Shown: positions 27,101 to 36,907, numbered from the stretch's first letter. The stretch: 64,000 nucleotides of DNA from Rhodoferax sp. (GCA_030645355.1 JAUSNJ010000130.1:103357-167356); one strand, 5' to 3'. Program-made: numbers and translations. The notes: generated by a model from the sequence alone, not told the origin.

Positions 27101-29088
27101 ATCTGGGCGGTTGCCAGGGATGCGACCTCAGCGGTCGTCAATGCGGCAATGGTACTGGTGGACAGGCCGGAAAAAATGGCGGGGCTCAGGTTGCCGATGC
27201 TCAGTGCGCCACTGGTGGTCAGGGCGCTCATCTGGGTGGCGGACAGTGCGCCGATCTGGTCCGACGTCAGGGCACCGATCTGGTCCGTATTCCACACGAT
27301 CAGGTCGCGGGTTTCGATGGCTGCAATCTGCACGGTGCCCAGCGCGCCGATCTGGTCGGTGCTCAGGGCCACAAAATCGGCCGTGTTCAGTGCCACGATG
27401 GCGGCGGTGCTCAGGGCACCGATGTCGGCAGTTTCAATCGCGGCGACCTGGTCCGTGCTCAGGGCCGCAGCCTGCACGGACGTGAGCGCGCCAATCTGAT
27501 CGGAGCTTAGCCCGGCGATCTGGCTGGTGCCCAGCGCCGCAATCGTCGCGGTCGACAGCGCTGCAATGCCAGAGGGCGGCAACTGCGACACCGTGAGCGC
27601 ACCGCTGGCCGTCAGTGCGGCCATCTGCGCGGTGGTCAGTGCGGCCATCTGCGCGGTGGACATGGCGGCCACCTGGGCGCTGCTGAGCGCGACGATGTCG
27701 CGCGTCTCAATGGCGGGAATCTGTTTGGTGGTCAGGGCCGCAATCTGTGCCGTGCCGAGCCCGGCCATGTCTTCGGTATTCAGGGCAGCGATGGCAGCGG
27801 TACTGAGCGCAGCAAAGTCGGCAGTTTCAACGGCTGCAATCTGGCTGGGGCTCAATGCATCAATCTGGGCCGTGGTCAGTGCCGCGGCCTGGGTGGTGGT
27901 CAAGGCCGCGATCTGGCTGGTGGTGAGTGCCGCAATGGCGGCCGTGCCCAATGACGCTATCGCGGCAGTGCTGAGCGCACCCACTGCGGCCGTGCCGAGG
28001 GCGCCGATGCCGGTGGACCCCAACGCACCCAATTGCGCACTGCCCAGGGCCGCAATCTGTCCGCTGGTCATGGCGCCGATCTGCATCGAAGACAGAACGG
28101 CCACATCGCGTGTCTCGATTGCTGCCACCTGACGCGTGGTCAGCGCCCGGATCTGGTCGGTGCCTAGGGCCATGACGTCACTGGTACTCAGCGCCACAAT
28201 GCCGGCGGTGCTCAGTGCGGCAAGATCTGCTGTCTCGATGGCCGCCACCTGCGCAGTACTGAGTGCGGCGACCTGCCTGGTGCTCAGAGCCGCAAACTGT
28301 TCTGTGGTGAGCGCCACGATCTGCCCTGTCGACAGTGAAGCAATGGCGTCGGTGCTCAGCGCAGCGGTAGCCCCGCTGCTCAATGTAGCGATGCCAGCAG
28401 TGCCGAGGGCCGCAATGTCGTCGGTTCCCAGGGCGGCCACTTCGGCAGTCGTCAGTGCGCGGATCTGGGCGCTGGTCAGGGCACCCACTTGTTCCGAGGT
28501 GAGGGCGTTGATCTGCGCCGTGCTCAGGGCCGCGATGTCACGGGTTTCGAGTGCTGCAATCTGGTTGGTCAGCAGGAGACCAATGTCCGCAGTTGTTATG
28601 GCTCGCACCTGGCCGGTGGTCAACGCAGCAATTTGGTCGGTGGTGAGGGACTGGATCTGGTCCGAGTTGAGTCCAGCGATTGCACCGGTGCTCAGCGCCG
28701 CCACGTCAACCAGCTCAAAAGCCGCAATCTGACCCGCTGTCAACACGCCAATCTGGGCGCTGGTCAATGCACTGACTTGCGCGGTGGTCAGCGCCGCGAT
28801 GTCCGCAGTCGTCATGGCCGCCAGCTGCGCTGTCGTCAAGGCGGCAACTGCGTCGGTCCCCGTGCCCGTTTGCGTCGTCGGTGTTGCCGGCGATCCATCG
28901 ATCTCGGGAGTCGGCGCACGGTCCCGCGCCTGGACGTAAACGCCAACGGCTGCGAGAAAGAATAGGAGGGCAAACACGGGGTGTCGGTGGTTGTATGGGC
29001 GGACCTGTACCAGCGGTACTGAAACTATAGTACCGGCTTTATTGAATATCGGGCATTTTTTGGCGGCGCTTGAACCGCTATGGACCAA
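24115..29088 (-). CDS. giant octapeptide-repeat protein with C-terminal EF-hand-like module
   Basis: Up to 1657 residues. A hydrophobic segment near residue 40 (HPVFALLFFLAAVGVYVQA) could be a signal anchor, followed by a Thr/Pro/Gly linker. Then about 1300 residues repeat an 8-residue unit, consensus A-L-[ST]-T-x-Q-[IV]-A. Ten units read ETRD and seven read ETAD or close variants; ETAD is followed by ETRD exactly five units later in the complete cases I checked. The C-terminal ~320 residues hold the calcium-binding pattern DLNDNGILSQG, DRNHDGVVNDGSELFGD, DNDQDGFISYKD and DSNSNGVTDAGEL. The start is unclear: the frame opens at a TTG (29088) with no ribosome-binding site; a GTG at 28977 is an alternative. 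Confidence 0.8.
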   Translation of the reverse strand: MVHSGSSAAKKCPIFNKAGTIVSVPLVQVRPYNHRHPVFALLFFLAAVGVYVQARDRAPTPEIDGSPATPTTQTGTGTDAVAALTTAQLAAMTTADIAALTTAQVSALTSAQIGVLTAGQIAAFELVDVAALSTGAIAGLNSDQIQSLTTDQIAALTTGQVRAITTADIGLLLTNQIAALETRDIAALSTAQINALTSEQVGALTSAQIRALTTAEVAALGTDDIAALGTAGIATLSSGATAALSTDAIASLSTGQIVALTTEQFAALSTRQVAALSTAQVAAIETADLAALSTAGIVALSTSDVMALGTDQIRALTTRQVAAIETRDVAVLSSMQIGAMTSGQIAALGSAQLGALGSTGIGALGTAAVGALSTAAIASLGTAAIAALTTSQIAALTTTQAAALTTAQIDALSPSQIAAVETADFAALSTAAIAALNTEDMAGLGTAQIAALTTKQIPAIETRDIVALSSAQVAAMSTAQMAALTTAQMAALTASGALTVSQLPPSGIAALSTATIAALGTSQIAGLSSDQIGALTSVQAAALSTDQVAAIETADIGALSTAAIVALNTADFVALSTDQIGALGTVQIAAIETRDLIVWNTDQIGALTSDQIGALSATQMSALTTSGALSIGNLSPAIFSGLSTSTIAALTTAEVASLATAQIAAMTTNQVVALTTAGIRALTTDQLGVLNNNQLGAVETRDIAVLTTDQMVALSTAQLGALGTAQVGALSTANVLALGVNGIAALSPTAIAALSTSGVAALATDQMVALGSDQIAALKTNQIASLRSDQVAAIEVADLPALATSAIVALTTAAVKALTTDQVVALNTQQVAAIETRDVAVLGTHQVAALGTVQIASLGTAQVAALNTAAVVALGTGGIGALATSGVTALGTASVAALTTDQVVALSTAQIAALKTSQIAALTTAQVAAIETADLAALGTAAIVALNTADFKALTTDQMAALGSNQIPVMETRDLAVLTSDQVGALSSNQISALTSTQLTTLLVSGGLPLTSFTTSAIAALPTATIAALSTAQIASLSSEQVVALTTAQIVALSTQGVGALTTDQMAVLETRQIAAIETRDIAVLNTDQIVALHTEQVAALGTAAIVALSTTAFTALSADQINALSSSQIAAIETRDIAVLSTDQFLAMGTAQIGALSTIQMGALTTDQVIALGNGVGALSTAAIAALNTSAISSLLTSQIAALTSTQIAALKTSQVSALNTDQIAAFETDDIPAFSTAAVVALSTAAFSVLSTDQLVALNTQQVAAIETRDLAVLSTDQVVSLSTTQFAALKSAQVQAFTTDQVTALETADVAALATAAIPGFSTDQIVALSTDQVTAMTHFQVAALSVAQKNAMSTDQIVCLDLSSPLILDLNDNGILSQGIDAGVRFDIFANGQPSTTGWADPGDGFLVLDRNHDGVVNDGSELFGDATRLANGNKASDGYQALAELDNDQDGFISYKDLNFADLKVWTDSNSNGVTDAGELHALADYGIVNFDLHAVSTSTQDHGNTVGLVSSYQTYDGRTHGLADVWFVTEKDKAALAAAAPAAQTAVLSVEPTPMQLGVFGLVDAMAAFGQNHANKEFELYEAGDGPTKLRTTGASAVSTSNTSQLVQALSQFDANGNPVAGQSATVTALNTTDPSASTREPNGILAISKG
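29014..29035. promoter_or_regulatory. inverted repeat at the 5' end of the giant repeat gene
   Basis: CGGTACT and AGTACCG form a perfect 7-base inverted repeat around eight bases. The minus strand reads TACTATAGT across it, which resembles a -10 box. If the gene really starts near 28977 this element is upstream of it and could be an operator or promoter; if it starts at 29088 it is inside the frame. Confidence 0.4.
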
Positions 29089-29105
29089 CTGGCCGGAAAA
29101 CCCGC

Positions 29106-29915
29106 CTATTTCTGGGCTTTGGTGTCCATATTGCGCAGCGCGGCCTCAATGGCTGCACCGGTGGCGACGGGTTTTTCCATGGGAAAGAGGTGGCTGCCGT
29201 CGAGCATCATGATGCGCCCGCGGGTGACGCGCTCTGTGATTGCCATGCCGACCTGCTTCATTTCATGCGACGCTAGCCCGCCAATGAAGCTCGCCGGGCA
29301 TTTGAGGGGGTGGCGCGCCAGCAGTTGCTCCAGGTTGTCGGGGAGCGTGTTGTAGAACTGGGTTTCCACATGCCGGTCAAAGCTCAGCACGCGTTTGCCG
29401 TCCGCCTCCAGCGTGCCATGTTGACAATAGTCCATCAGCACCGCATCGTCCCACTTGGCAAAGGCCTTCTTGTGGCGGAAATGGTCATAGGCCGCCTGCA
29501 CGGTGGGCCAGTTGTTGCGGCGGCGCTGGCTGACCGCGCCCGGCGACAGCGAGCCGAACATTTGCGTGGTCTTCATGACGCCCACGGCCGTGGAACGCCA
29601 GCCGCCCAGCAGCGGCGAATCAATCAGCAGCACACCGCGCGCCAGCTCCGGGTGGCGGGACGCCGCCATCAGGCTCAGGAAACCGCCCAGTGAATGGCCG
29701 ACCAGCCAGACCGGTTCACCTGTCTTGTCCACCACGCCTTGCGTAAAGTCCACCAACTGCTGCACCACATGGGGCCAGTTGTTGCTGACGGGGTAGCGTG
29801 CATCATGGCCAAACTTCTCAACGGCCTTGACCGTGAAACCGCGCGAACGCAGGTCCTTGAACAGAACCCGGTAGGTGCTGGCTGGAAAACTGTTGGCGTG
29901 AGAGAAAACAATCAT
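29106..29915 (-). CDS. alpha/beta hydrolase
   Basis: A 269-residue serine hydrolase. It begins MIVFSHANSFPASTYRVLFK, with HAN in the oxyanion position, the nucleophile elbow GHSLGGF at about 93-99, and the catalytic His in LDGSHLFPMEKP towards the C terminus. The fold is that of small esterases or acyl hydrolases, and the natural substrate cannot be told. The stop lies 18 bases before the possible start of the giant repeat gene, so the two may be cotranscribed. Confidence 0.85.
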   Translation of the reverse strand: MIVFSHANSFPASTYRVLFKDLRSRGFTVKAVEKFGHDARYPVSNNWPHVVQQLVDFTQGVVDKTGEPVWLVGHSLGGFLSLMAASRHPELARGVLLIDSPLLGGWRSTAVGVMKTTQMFGSLSPGAVSQRRRNNWPTVQAAYDHFRHKKAFAKWDDAVLMDYCQHGTLEADGKRVLSFDRHVETQFYNTLPDNLEQLLARHPLKCPASFIGGLASHEMKQVGMAITERVTRGRIMMLDGSHLFPMEKPVATGAAIEAALRNMDTKAQK

Positions 29916-29930
29916 GACTTAATCAGTTGA

Positions 29931-29968
29931 GGACAGAGCAAATTTACTTCGTAAATCTTGGTCTGTCC
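29931..29968. repeat. palindromic element between hydrolase and proteasome-homologue genes
   Basis: GGACAGA pairs with TCTGTCC and, inside, ATTTAC pairs with GTAAAT around TTC, with a small interior bulge. The result is a near-perfect 38-base hairpin in a 58-base gap. It lacks a T run on either side, so it looks more like a REP-type palindrome or a processing hairpin than an intrinsic terminator. Confidence 0.6.
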
Positions 29969-29973
29969 CGCAA

Positions 29974-30801
29974 TTAGATTAATTTTTCCTGCGGGGTGCT
30001 GATCTTCTTCAGGGGCAGGCTGCGGGTGGAGCCGATCATCAGCGGCACGTTGGTGGCGCCGCCATTCCATACCGGGTCTTCGATGCTGTCAAAGACCTCG
30101 CGCAGCTTTTGCCCCCAGTTGTCGTGCAGCATCTTGAAATAGGGATTGTTCTCGTCGATACAGATGACACGGTCGGTCTGGAACTGGTTGGCCTCGTACA
30201 CCACCATGTCCAGCGGCAGGCCCACGGACAGGTTGGACTTGAGCGTGGAGTCCATGGACACCAGCGCGCACTTGGCGGCTTCGTCCAGTGGCGTGGTGGG
30301 GGTGATCACTCGGTCGAGTACCGGCTTGCCGTACTTGGATTCGCCGACCTGGAAGTAGGGCGTTTCGGGCGTGGCTTCGATGAAGTTGCCGGCCGAATAG
30401 ACCTGGAACAGGCGCATGCCTTCACCCTGGATCTGTCCGCCAAAGATCAGCGACACGTTGAAGTCGACGCCGGCGGCGTGGAGCGCCGCACCGTCGCGCT
30501 CCTGCACCCGGCGAATGGCCGAGCCCAGCACGCGGGCCGCATCGAACATGCTCCTGGCGTTCCAGATCGTGATGCCTTCATCGGCCTCGTGGTCCTTGAG
30601 TTTTTCGATCTGAAGGATTTCGCGCACCGATTGCGAAATACTGAGGTTGCCGGCCGACAGCAGCACCATGAAGCGGTCACCGGGTTTTTCGTAGACGATC
30701 ATCTTGCGGAAGGTGCTGATCTGGTCCAGCCCGGCGTTGGTGCGGGAGTCGGAGAGGAACACCAGGCCGGCGTTGAGTTTGATGGCGACGCAGTAGGTCA
30801 T
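29974..30801 (-). CDS. Anbu proteasome-type peptidase
   Basis: A 275-residue Ntn-hydrolase of the Anbu (ancestral beta subunit) group, related to HslV and proteasome beta subunits. The N terminus MTYCVAIKLNAGLVFLSDSR is diagnostic: removal of Met would expose Thr2 as the nucleophile, with a conserved SD-R-T-N-A-G segment following. The core continues KMIVYEKPGDRFMVLLSAGN and MDSTLKSNLSVGLPLD. In many genomes Anbu sits in an operon with alpha-E, ATP-grasp and transglutaminase genes; none of those is in this window. Substrates are not established. Confidence 0.88.
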   Translation of the reverse strand: MTYCVAIKLNAGLVFLSDSRTNAGLDQISTFRKMIVYEKPGDRFMVLLSAGNLSISQSVREILQIEKLKDHEADEGITIWNARSMFDAARVLGSAIRRVQERDGAALHAAGVDFNVSLIFGGQIQGEGMRLFQVYSAGNFIEATPETPYFQVGESKYGKPVLDRVITPTTPLDEAAKCALVSMDSTLKSNLSVGLPLDMVVYEANQFQTDRVICIDENNPYFKMLHDNWGQKLREVFDSIEDPVWNGGATNVPLMIGSTRSLPLKKISTPQEKLI

Positions 30802-30960
30802 TGTCTGGAATGCTTAGGGGAAATACCTAGAGTGTATCGGGGGGCGGTACCTGCTTTGGTGGGGGTGTCTTGCGGCACACGCCTTTGGCGCTGCGCAAAC
30901 TTTGCATAGACTCCAATGCTGAACCGTCCAGTCTTGCAACCCGTATTCCACTTCACGTAT

Positions 30961-31581
30961 ATGAGCCTTTGGAAAATAGTGTCTACGATTGCCATGTTGT
31001 GCCTTGGGAGTCTGCAAACGGTGCGCGCTGAGAACTCCACTCCCCCGGGGCTGCGCGTTGAACTGGAAGCGATGGGTGAGTCGGACCAGGTACACCGCTT
31101 GGAGGCGCGCGCCGTGGCCGAAAAATTCGGGCACAACTCCGCGGAGAACGCCGCCCTGTGGGAGAAGCAAAACGCCATTGACGGAGCCAATATCAAGCGA
31201 CTCGTTGAGATTCTTGAAGGCAGCGGTTGGCCTCAACAATCGATTGTTGGAGGGAAAGCTGCGGGCGCTGCCTTTTTCGTCTTACAGCACGCCAGTCTGC
31301 AGCATCAAAAGCGGTTCTTGCCGATGCTGCGTGAGGCAGTGGCGAACAGTGAGGCAAGGCCGCAGTACCTTGCGCTCTTGGAGGATCGCATACTGGTGCG
31401 CGAGGGAAGACCGCAGATGTATGGAAGCCAGCTCGGCGTAGACCCCATCACGGGCAAGCACAGTTTTCGTTTGATAGAAGACGAAGCAAACGTCGATAGA
31501 CGCCGCTCAGCTGTGGGGCTGGAACCACTGGCTGAATATGCCAAGCGATTTGGGTTTATCTACGAACGGCCAAAGCAATAG
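30961..31581 (+). CDS. DUF6624-like secreted protein
   Basis: About 206 residues. The ATG at 30961 gives a clean signal peptide ([20 protein letters not shown]); one upstream ATG (30916) would add 15 residues in front of it. The mature part matches the DUF6624 pattern I recall: [60 protein letters not shown] and [19 protein letters not shown]. It resembles a helical periplasmic enzyme, role unknown. Its last 26 bases overlap the end of the convergent chemoreceptor gene. Confidence 0.75.
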   Translation: MSLWKIVSTIAMLCLGSLQTVRAENSTPPGLRVELEAMGESDQVHRLEARAVAEKFGHNSAENAALWEKQNAIDGANIKRLVEILEGSGWPQQSIVGGKAAGAAFFVLQHASLQHQKRFLPMLREAVANSEARPQYLALLEDRILVREGRPQMYGSQLGVDPITGKHSFRLIEDEANVDRRRSAVGLEPLAEYAKRFGFIYERPKQ

Positions 31582-33169
31582 ACCGACCCATGGGCTGCCC
31601 TGCCGTGCTGAGCTTGAAGGTTCCGACGACGTCCGCCATCCGCTGGGTCTGCTCGCGCATGCTTTCCGCCGCAGCAGCAGACTGTTCAACCAGGGCGGCG
31701 TTTTGCTGGGTCATTTGATCGAGTTCGGCGACCGACGTGTTGACGCCTTCGATGCCTTGGCTTTGCTCGGCAGAGGCAGCGGTGATCTCGCCGATGATGT
31801 CGGACACCTGTTGCACCGAGCTGACGATCTCTGCCATGGTTTGCCCGGCGTTGTCGACCAGTTTGGAGCCGGCCTCGACCCGCTCCACACTGGCACCGAT
31901 GAGCGCCTTGATTTCCTTCGCCGCCTCGGCCGAACGCCCGGCCAGGCTGCGGACCTCGCTGGCAACCACCGCAAAACCACGGCCCTGCTCGCCGGCCCTG
32001 GCGGCCTCAACCGCTGCGTTGAGGGCCAGGATATTGGTCTGAAACGCGATACCGTCAATGACACCGATGATGTCGCTGATCTTCCCGGAACTGGCGTTTA
32101 TTTCGTGCATGGTGCTCACCACTTGCGAAACCACGGCCCCCCCGCGGGCAGCCACGGTACCGGCTGACGTGGCCAACTGATTGGCCTGGCGCGAGGCGTC
32201 GGCGGATTGCCTCACTGCATTCGTCAACTGATCCATGCTTGACGCGGCACGTTGCAGGTTAATAGCCGTCTGCTCCGTTCGCGCGCTCAAGTCCTGATTG
32301 CCAGATGCAATCTCGGCGCTGGCGGTTGACAAATGGTCGGTCGAGTGGCGTACCTGGCCTACCAGGCTGTCGAGCGCTGTGCGCATGGCCTCCAGCGAGG
32401 TCAATAGCTGCGCTGGCTCGTCACGGCCACCCACATCGATACCATGGTCCGTCAAGTCACCGCTGGCGATGGCATCGGCAAAATGCAAGGCGCGGTCAAT
32501 CGGGTGGCAGATGGAACGCATATTGATGATCGTGGCAGTGACGACAAACAACAAGCCCAAGCCAACCACCACTGCAAACACCATTTGCACCTGGTAGGCC
32601 ACTGCGGCCTGTTGCTTGACGGCGGTTTCGACGTCGGCGCGCAGCGCCACATCCACCAGGTTCAAAGCCGCCTCGGCCTCGTCATACTTGACCAGTGCCT
32701 TGCCACTGAGCCGGTTGGCAACCGTGGCCGAGTCGTATCCTTGTGCCTCGAGTTGGCGCACGATGGGCATGAACAGATCCCGGTAGGCGATCAGGGCGGC
32801 GGAGACGGTTTGCACATTGACCCTGCTGTCCTCCCGGACACCGGAACCCAGGTCCTTGAGCGCCTGTTCGGCATGCAGCAAGCTTGCTTGCCATTTGGCC
32901 AGTGCCGCCTTGACACCATCCGGACTTTCATACTGAATGATCATGTCCTTGTCATGGCGGCGCGCCATGTTCATGTCGGAGCGGACCTGGTTCATGTGAC
33001 CCACCAGGGCGTTGGACTTGTTCATGAACTCCTCGCTCATGTTGTAGATGCGGGTCATGCCATATAGACCCAACCCTCCCAACACGCAAACCAGCGTAGC
33101 CACGATTCCAATCGCAGACAACATACGAAATCGGATGGTGAACTGGCGCATCAGTGAAGTGAGTTGCAC
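31556..33169 (-). CDS. methyl-accepting chemotaxis protein
   Basis: A 537-residue chemoreceptor. Two hydrophobic helices (about residues 13-33 and 192-212) flank a periplasmic four-helix sensor. A HAMP region follows, then a long signalling domain with the highly conserved hairpin tip [20 protein letters not shown], continuing [21 protein letters not shown]. No NWETF-type C-terminal pentapeptide is present. The frame opens at a TTG (33184), but a GTG at 33169 has GGAG nine bases upstream and is preferred. It overlaps the DUF6624 gene tail to tail by 26 bases. Confidence 0.9.
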   Translation of the reverse strand: MQLTSLMRQFTIRFRMLSAIGIVATLVCVLGGLGLYGMTRIYNMSEEFMNKSNALVGHMNQVRSDMNMARRHDKDMIIQYESPDGVKAALAKWQASLLHAEQALKDLGSGVREDSRVNVQTVSAALIAYRDLFMPIVRQLEAQGYDSATVANRLSGKALVKYDEAEAALNLVDVALRADVETAVKQQAAVAYQVQMVFAVVVGLGLLFVVTATIINMRSICHPIDRALHFADAIASGDLTDHGIDVGGRDEPAQLLTSLEAMRTALDSLVGQVRHSTDHLSTASAEIASGNQDLSARTEQTAINLQRAASSMDQLTNAVRQSADASRQANQLATSAGTVAARGGAVVSQVVSTMHEINASSGKISDIIGVIDGIAFQTNILALNAAVEAARAGEQGRGFAVVASEVRSLAGRSAEAAKEIKALIGASVERVEAGSKLVDNAGQTMAEIVSSVQQVSDIIGEITAASAEQSQGIEGVNTSVAELDQMTQQNAALVEQSAAAAESMREQTQRMADVVGTFKLSTAGQPMGRSIALAVRR

Positions 33170-33318
33170 GGTAGTTGTCTCCAAAATATGGTGCCGATCA
33201 GGCCAACGGGTTCCTCACCAGCGATGGGGAGTGACCGTCTGCACCGAAACACAGCAGGTGCGGGCAATTTTGTGGCCACAGGGGATTTGGGTCAAGTCGC
33301 CGCTCGTGTGCGTGAACT

Positions 33319-34239
33319 TCAAGGCAATTGCGCGAGCGCTGCGGTGAGGGGCTGTGCCATCAGCGCGGTGACCGCCGGATCATTGAGCTGGTTCACCAGT
33401 GACAGCGTGGCCCGAAGGAAGCTCTTGGTGTTGTGCAGTTGGGCCAGGCCGGTCTGGGATCCGAAGGCGTCGCCCCAGTTCGCGAGGGGGGTGGGTGAAG
33501 CCACCGCGTCCACGAAGCGCTGCCAATAGGCTGCGTCATGTTGTCCGCGGCGGGCCGCGTACACAATGGGCCGCGCCAGTCGGTCACTTTCGCCATAGAT
33601 GTAGAAGTGGGATTGCGCGGGAACGATCTGCGCTTGGGCGGCCTGAACGATGGCGTCCAGTTGCTCGCCGGTGATTGCACGGTTGAGCGCCAGTTGCATC
33701 AGCAGGTCCGCACCATGTGCCACGCCATGGCGCCAGCCCTCTCCGGTGGTGAACCCGCGGTAGTCGGTGACGCCCCGCACATAGGTCGCGGCTGTGCTCA
33801 CCAATGTGACGCGGTCTGCGGGCTCCAGAAAGGGCTGCAGGCGATCCGCACGGGCTATTTCGGACAGCACCAGCGCGGCAAACGGCTTGGCGAAACCGTG
33901 CGCATCCGTCGCGTTGGATTGCAGTTGGGCAAGCAGTATTCGGTACACCTGGTACTGGGTTGGCGTCGTGAGCAGTTTGCCACGCAGCAGGGCGCTCATG
34001 CCCTCAAACGCCAGGCCATCGCGCAGGTCCGGGTCCGGGTGAGACAGACACGCCAGCAAACCCAGCGCCAGGGCCTGGCGTCGGTCAGCATCTGCCACGG
34101 CCCATCCCTGCGACTTCAACTGGCGCAGCGTGGAGACTGGAAATTCGGCGCTCGGGCAGTCGGATGGGGCGGCAGTGGCGCATGCGCCACAGGTGATCAA
34201 GAGGCCTGCCAGCAGGTGGCGCAAAGGTGACTGATGCAT
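33319..34239 (-). CDS. DUF2785 domain protein, exported
   Basis: A 306-residue protein with a signal peptide (MHQSPLRHLLAGLLITCGAC) and a helical body of the DUF2785 type: LLACLSHPDPDLRDGLAFEG, TTGEGWRHGVAHGADLLMQLALN and WGDAFGSQTGLAQLHNTKSF. It is expected in the periplasm or lipid-anchored at the first Cys. The start at 34239 follows GGGAG. It lies 13 bases after the mutS stop, so it is probably read through from mutS. Confidence 0.75.
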   Translation of the reverse strand: MHQSPLRHLLAGLLITCGACATAAPSDCPSAEFPVSTLRQLKSQGWAVADADRRQALALGLLACLSHPDPDLRDGLAFEGMSALLRGKLLTTPTQYQVYRILLAQLQSNATDAHGFAKPFAALVLSEIARADRLQPFLEPADRVTLVSTAATYVRGVTDYRGFTTGEGWRHGVAHGADLLMQLALNRAITGEQLDAIVQAAQAQIVPAQSHFYIYGESDRLARPIVYAARRGQHDAAYWQRFVDAVASPTPLANWGDAFGSQTGLAQLHNTKSFLRATLSLVNQLNDPAVTALMAQPLTAALAQLP

Positions 34240-34252
34240 GGTGGTGACTCCC

Positions 34253-36907
34253 TCAGGCAACACGAACAGACGCATCCGCAAGCGCCTTCAACTGGTACAG
34301 CGCCTCCAGTGCCTCACGCGGACTCAGTGCATCCGGGTTGATGGCCGCGAGCTTGGCGTCCAGCGCGCTGGGCGCATGGGATTCCGGCGCGGGTGGTGAC
34401 GCGAAGAGATCCACCTGTGCTTGGGATTCGGTTGCCTGCAGCTCGAGCGCGTCCAGCGTATGGCGGGCCTGGTTCAGCACGGCGGCGGGCATGCCGGCCA
34501 GCCGTGCGACCTGGATCCCGTAGCTCTTGCTGGCCGGGCCGCTCTGGATCTCGTGCAGGAACACGATGTCGCGCCCCGACTCGGTGGCACTCACGTGCAC
34601 ATTGAGTGCCTGGTGGTGGGTGGCCGGGAACTCGGTCAGCTCGAAGTAGTGGGTTGCAAACAGCGTGAAAGCCTGGGTCTTATCGTGCAACTGCGTGGCA
34701 ATCGCCGAGGCCAGCGCCAGGCCGTCAAAAGTTGAGGTGCCACGGCCAATCTCGTCCATCAGCACCAGCGAGTGCGGCGTGGCGGCGTGCAGGATCTGCG
34801 CGGCCTCGGTCATCTCCAGCATGAAGGTGGACTGGGCATTGGCCAGGTCGTCGGCCGCGCCGATGCGGGTGTGGATGGCGTCAATCGGCCCCAGCCGGCA
34901 GGCCTGCGCCGGCACGTAGCTGCCCATCGAGGCCAGCAGCACGATCAGCGCCACCTGGCGCATGTAGGTGGATTTACCGCCCATGTTGGGGCCGGTGATG
35001 ATTTGCAGGCGCTGCTTGGTGCCCAGGCGAGTGTCGTTGGCGATGAAGTTGCCGTTGCTCAGTTCCGCCAGTCGCGCCTGCACCACCGGGTGGCGGCCTT
35101 GCGTGATGTCGATGCAGGGCTCCACCACAAACTGTGGTGCACACCAGTCCAGCGTCAGCGCACGCTCGGTCAGCGCGCACAGCGCGTCCAATGCGGCCAG
35201 CGCACGTGCGGTGCGGGTCAGCATGGGCACATAGGCTTGCAATTGGTCCAGCACCTGCTCGAACAGCCACTTCTCGCGCGCCAATGCGCGCTCTTGGGCG
35301 GAGAGTGCCTTATCTTCAAAGGCCTTGAGTTCAGGCGTGATGAAGCGCTCGGCATTTTTGAGGGTCTGGCGGCGCCGGTAGTCGTCGGGCACCTTGTCGG
35401 CCTGGCCTTGCGTGACCTCGATGTAGAAACCGTGGACTCGGTTGAACTGCACGCGCAGGTTAGCAATGCCGGTGCGGGCCCGTTCACGCCCTTCCAGGTC
35501 CAGCAGAAAGTCGTCGCAGTTGGTCTGAATCGCACGCAGCTCGTCCAGCTCGGCATCAAAACCCGTGGCGATGACGCCGCCGTCGCGCACCAGCGCGGCC
35601 GGTTCGGGCGCGATGGCTCGTAGCAGCAAGGAAGCGCAGTCAGGCGGAGGCAGCAGGTCCTGCGCAATGCCCGCCAACAAACCCCCAGCCCAATAGCCTT
35701 CCAGCCCTCGCAAATGCTGCGCCAGATGCTCTGTTTTTTGTAGCGTTAAAACGAGAGCAACCAGTTCCCGCGGTCGCACCTGGCGCAGCGCCGTGCGGGC
35801 CGTGATGCGTTCCACATCCGCGCAACCCTTGAGTTGCAGCCGCAGACCCTGCCACAGCGCCAGCGACGAAGACTGAACGGTGGCGGTCTTCAGCGTGGCA
35901 ATCGCATCCAGCCGCGCCTGTGCCTGCGCCCGGTCGCGCCGGGGCGTCAACAGCCAGCTTTTGAGCATGCGACTGCCCATGCCGGTCATGCAGGTGTCCA
36001 AGAGCGAGAACAGCGTGGGCGAGTCCTCGCCACGCAGGGTTTGGGTTAGTTCCAGGTTGCGCCGGGTGGTGGGCGGAAGGTCGATCAACTCGCCATCGCG
36101 TTGCACTTGAACCGAACTGATGTGGGTCAGTGTGCGCCCTTGGGTGTGCTCGGCGTAGCCCAGCAGCGCGGCGCAGGCGGCGTGGGCTAGCGGCAGGTCC
36201 TGGGCGTTCCAGCTCGCCAGGCTGGCGGCTTGCAGGGCTTCCAGCAGTTTGCGCTGGCCCAACGCGGCGTCGAACTGCCACTCCGGGCGGGCCGTGGTGT
36301 AAAGGGCGTTCACCCCGCTGGAGCCCATTCGCAGGCGCTTGAGTCGGTCTTCAAAAGCCTGCGTGGCGCCAGCGCTGTAGGCCAGCTCGCTGGGGCTGAC
36401 CCGCGCCACCCACTCGGGCACGGCATCGGGTGTGCATTCGGCCAGGTGCACCACGCCCTGGGTGACGCTGAGCCACGCCAGGCCGCAGCGGTTGCGCGGA
36501 CCCTGGTGCACGGCCATCAGCATGGATTCGGACTTTTCGCTCAGTAGTTCGGCATCCACCAGCGTGCCAGGGGTCACGACGCGCACCACCTTGCGCTCTA
36601 CCGGCCCCTTGCCGGTCACTTCGCCCACCTGTTCGCAAATGGCCACGGATTCGCCGTGGCGTATCAGCTTGGCCAAGTAGCCTTCCATGGCGTGGAAGGG
36701 CACACCGGCCATCACCACCGGCTCGCCGGCGGACTGGCCACGCTGGGTCAGCGTGATGTCCAGCAGCCGTGCCGCTTTCTCGGCATCGGCGTAGAACATT
36801 TCATAGAAATCACCCATGCGGTAGAAAAGCAGGGTGTTGGGGTGGTCAGCCTTGAGTCCAAGGTACTGCTGCATCATGGGGGAATGCGGCTTGTGCAGGT
36901 CGTTCAT
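34253..36907 (-). CDS. mutS: DNA mismatch repair protein MutS
   Basis: An 884-residue mismatch-recognition ATPase. The N-terminal domain carries [20 protein letters not shown] with the mismatch-inserting Phe in the F-x-E motif, a core with [21 protein letters not shown] segment, and the ATPase with [20 protein letters not shown] (Walker A), [13 protein letters not shown] (Walker B) and [11 protein letters not shown]. It finds mispaired bases and recruits MutL. The start at 36907 gives the usual [18 protein letters not shown] terminus; an ATG 16 codons upstream is less likely. Confidence 0.96.
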   Translation of the reverse strand: MNDLHKPHSPMMQQYLGLKADHPNTLLFYRMGDFYEMFYADAEKAARLLDITLTQRGQSAGEPVVMAGVPFHAMEGYLAKLIRHGESVAICEQVGEVTGKGPVERKVVRVVTPGTLVDAELLSEKSESMLMAVHQGPRNRCGLAWLSVTQGVVHLAECTPDAVPEWVARVSPSELAYSAGATQAFEDRLKRLRMGSSGVNALYTTARPEWQFDAALGQRKLLEALQAASLASWNAQDLPLAHAACAALLGYAEHTQGRTLTHISSVQVQRDGELIDLPPTTRRNLELTQTLRGEDSPTLFSLLDTCMTGMGSRMLKSWLLTPRRDRAQAQARLDAIATLKTATVQSSSLALWQGLRLQLKGCADVERITARTALRQVRPRELVALVLTLQKTEHLAQHLRGLEGYWAGGLLAGIAQDLLPPPDCASLLLRAIAPEPAALVRDGGVIATGFDAELDELRAIQTNCDDFLLDLEGRERARTGIANLRVQFNRVHGFYIEVTQGQADKVPDDYRRRQTLKNAERFITPELKAFEDKALSAQERALAREKWLFEQVLDQLQAYVPMLTRTARALAALDALCALTERALTLDWCAPQFVVEPCIDITQGRHPVVQARLAELSNGNFIANDTRLGTKQRLQIITGPNMGGKSTYMRQVALIVLLASMGSYVPAQACRLGPIDAIHTRIGAADDLANAQSTFMLEMTEAAQILHAATPHSLVLMDEIGRGTSTFDGLALASAIATQLHDKTQAFTLFATHYFELTEFPATHHQALNVHVSATESGRDIVFLHEIQSGPASKSYGIQVARLAGMPAAVLNQARHTLDALELQATESQAQVDLFASPPAPESHAPSALDAKLAAINPDALSPREALEALYQLKALADASVRVA

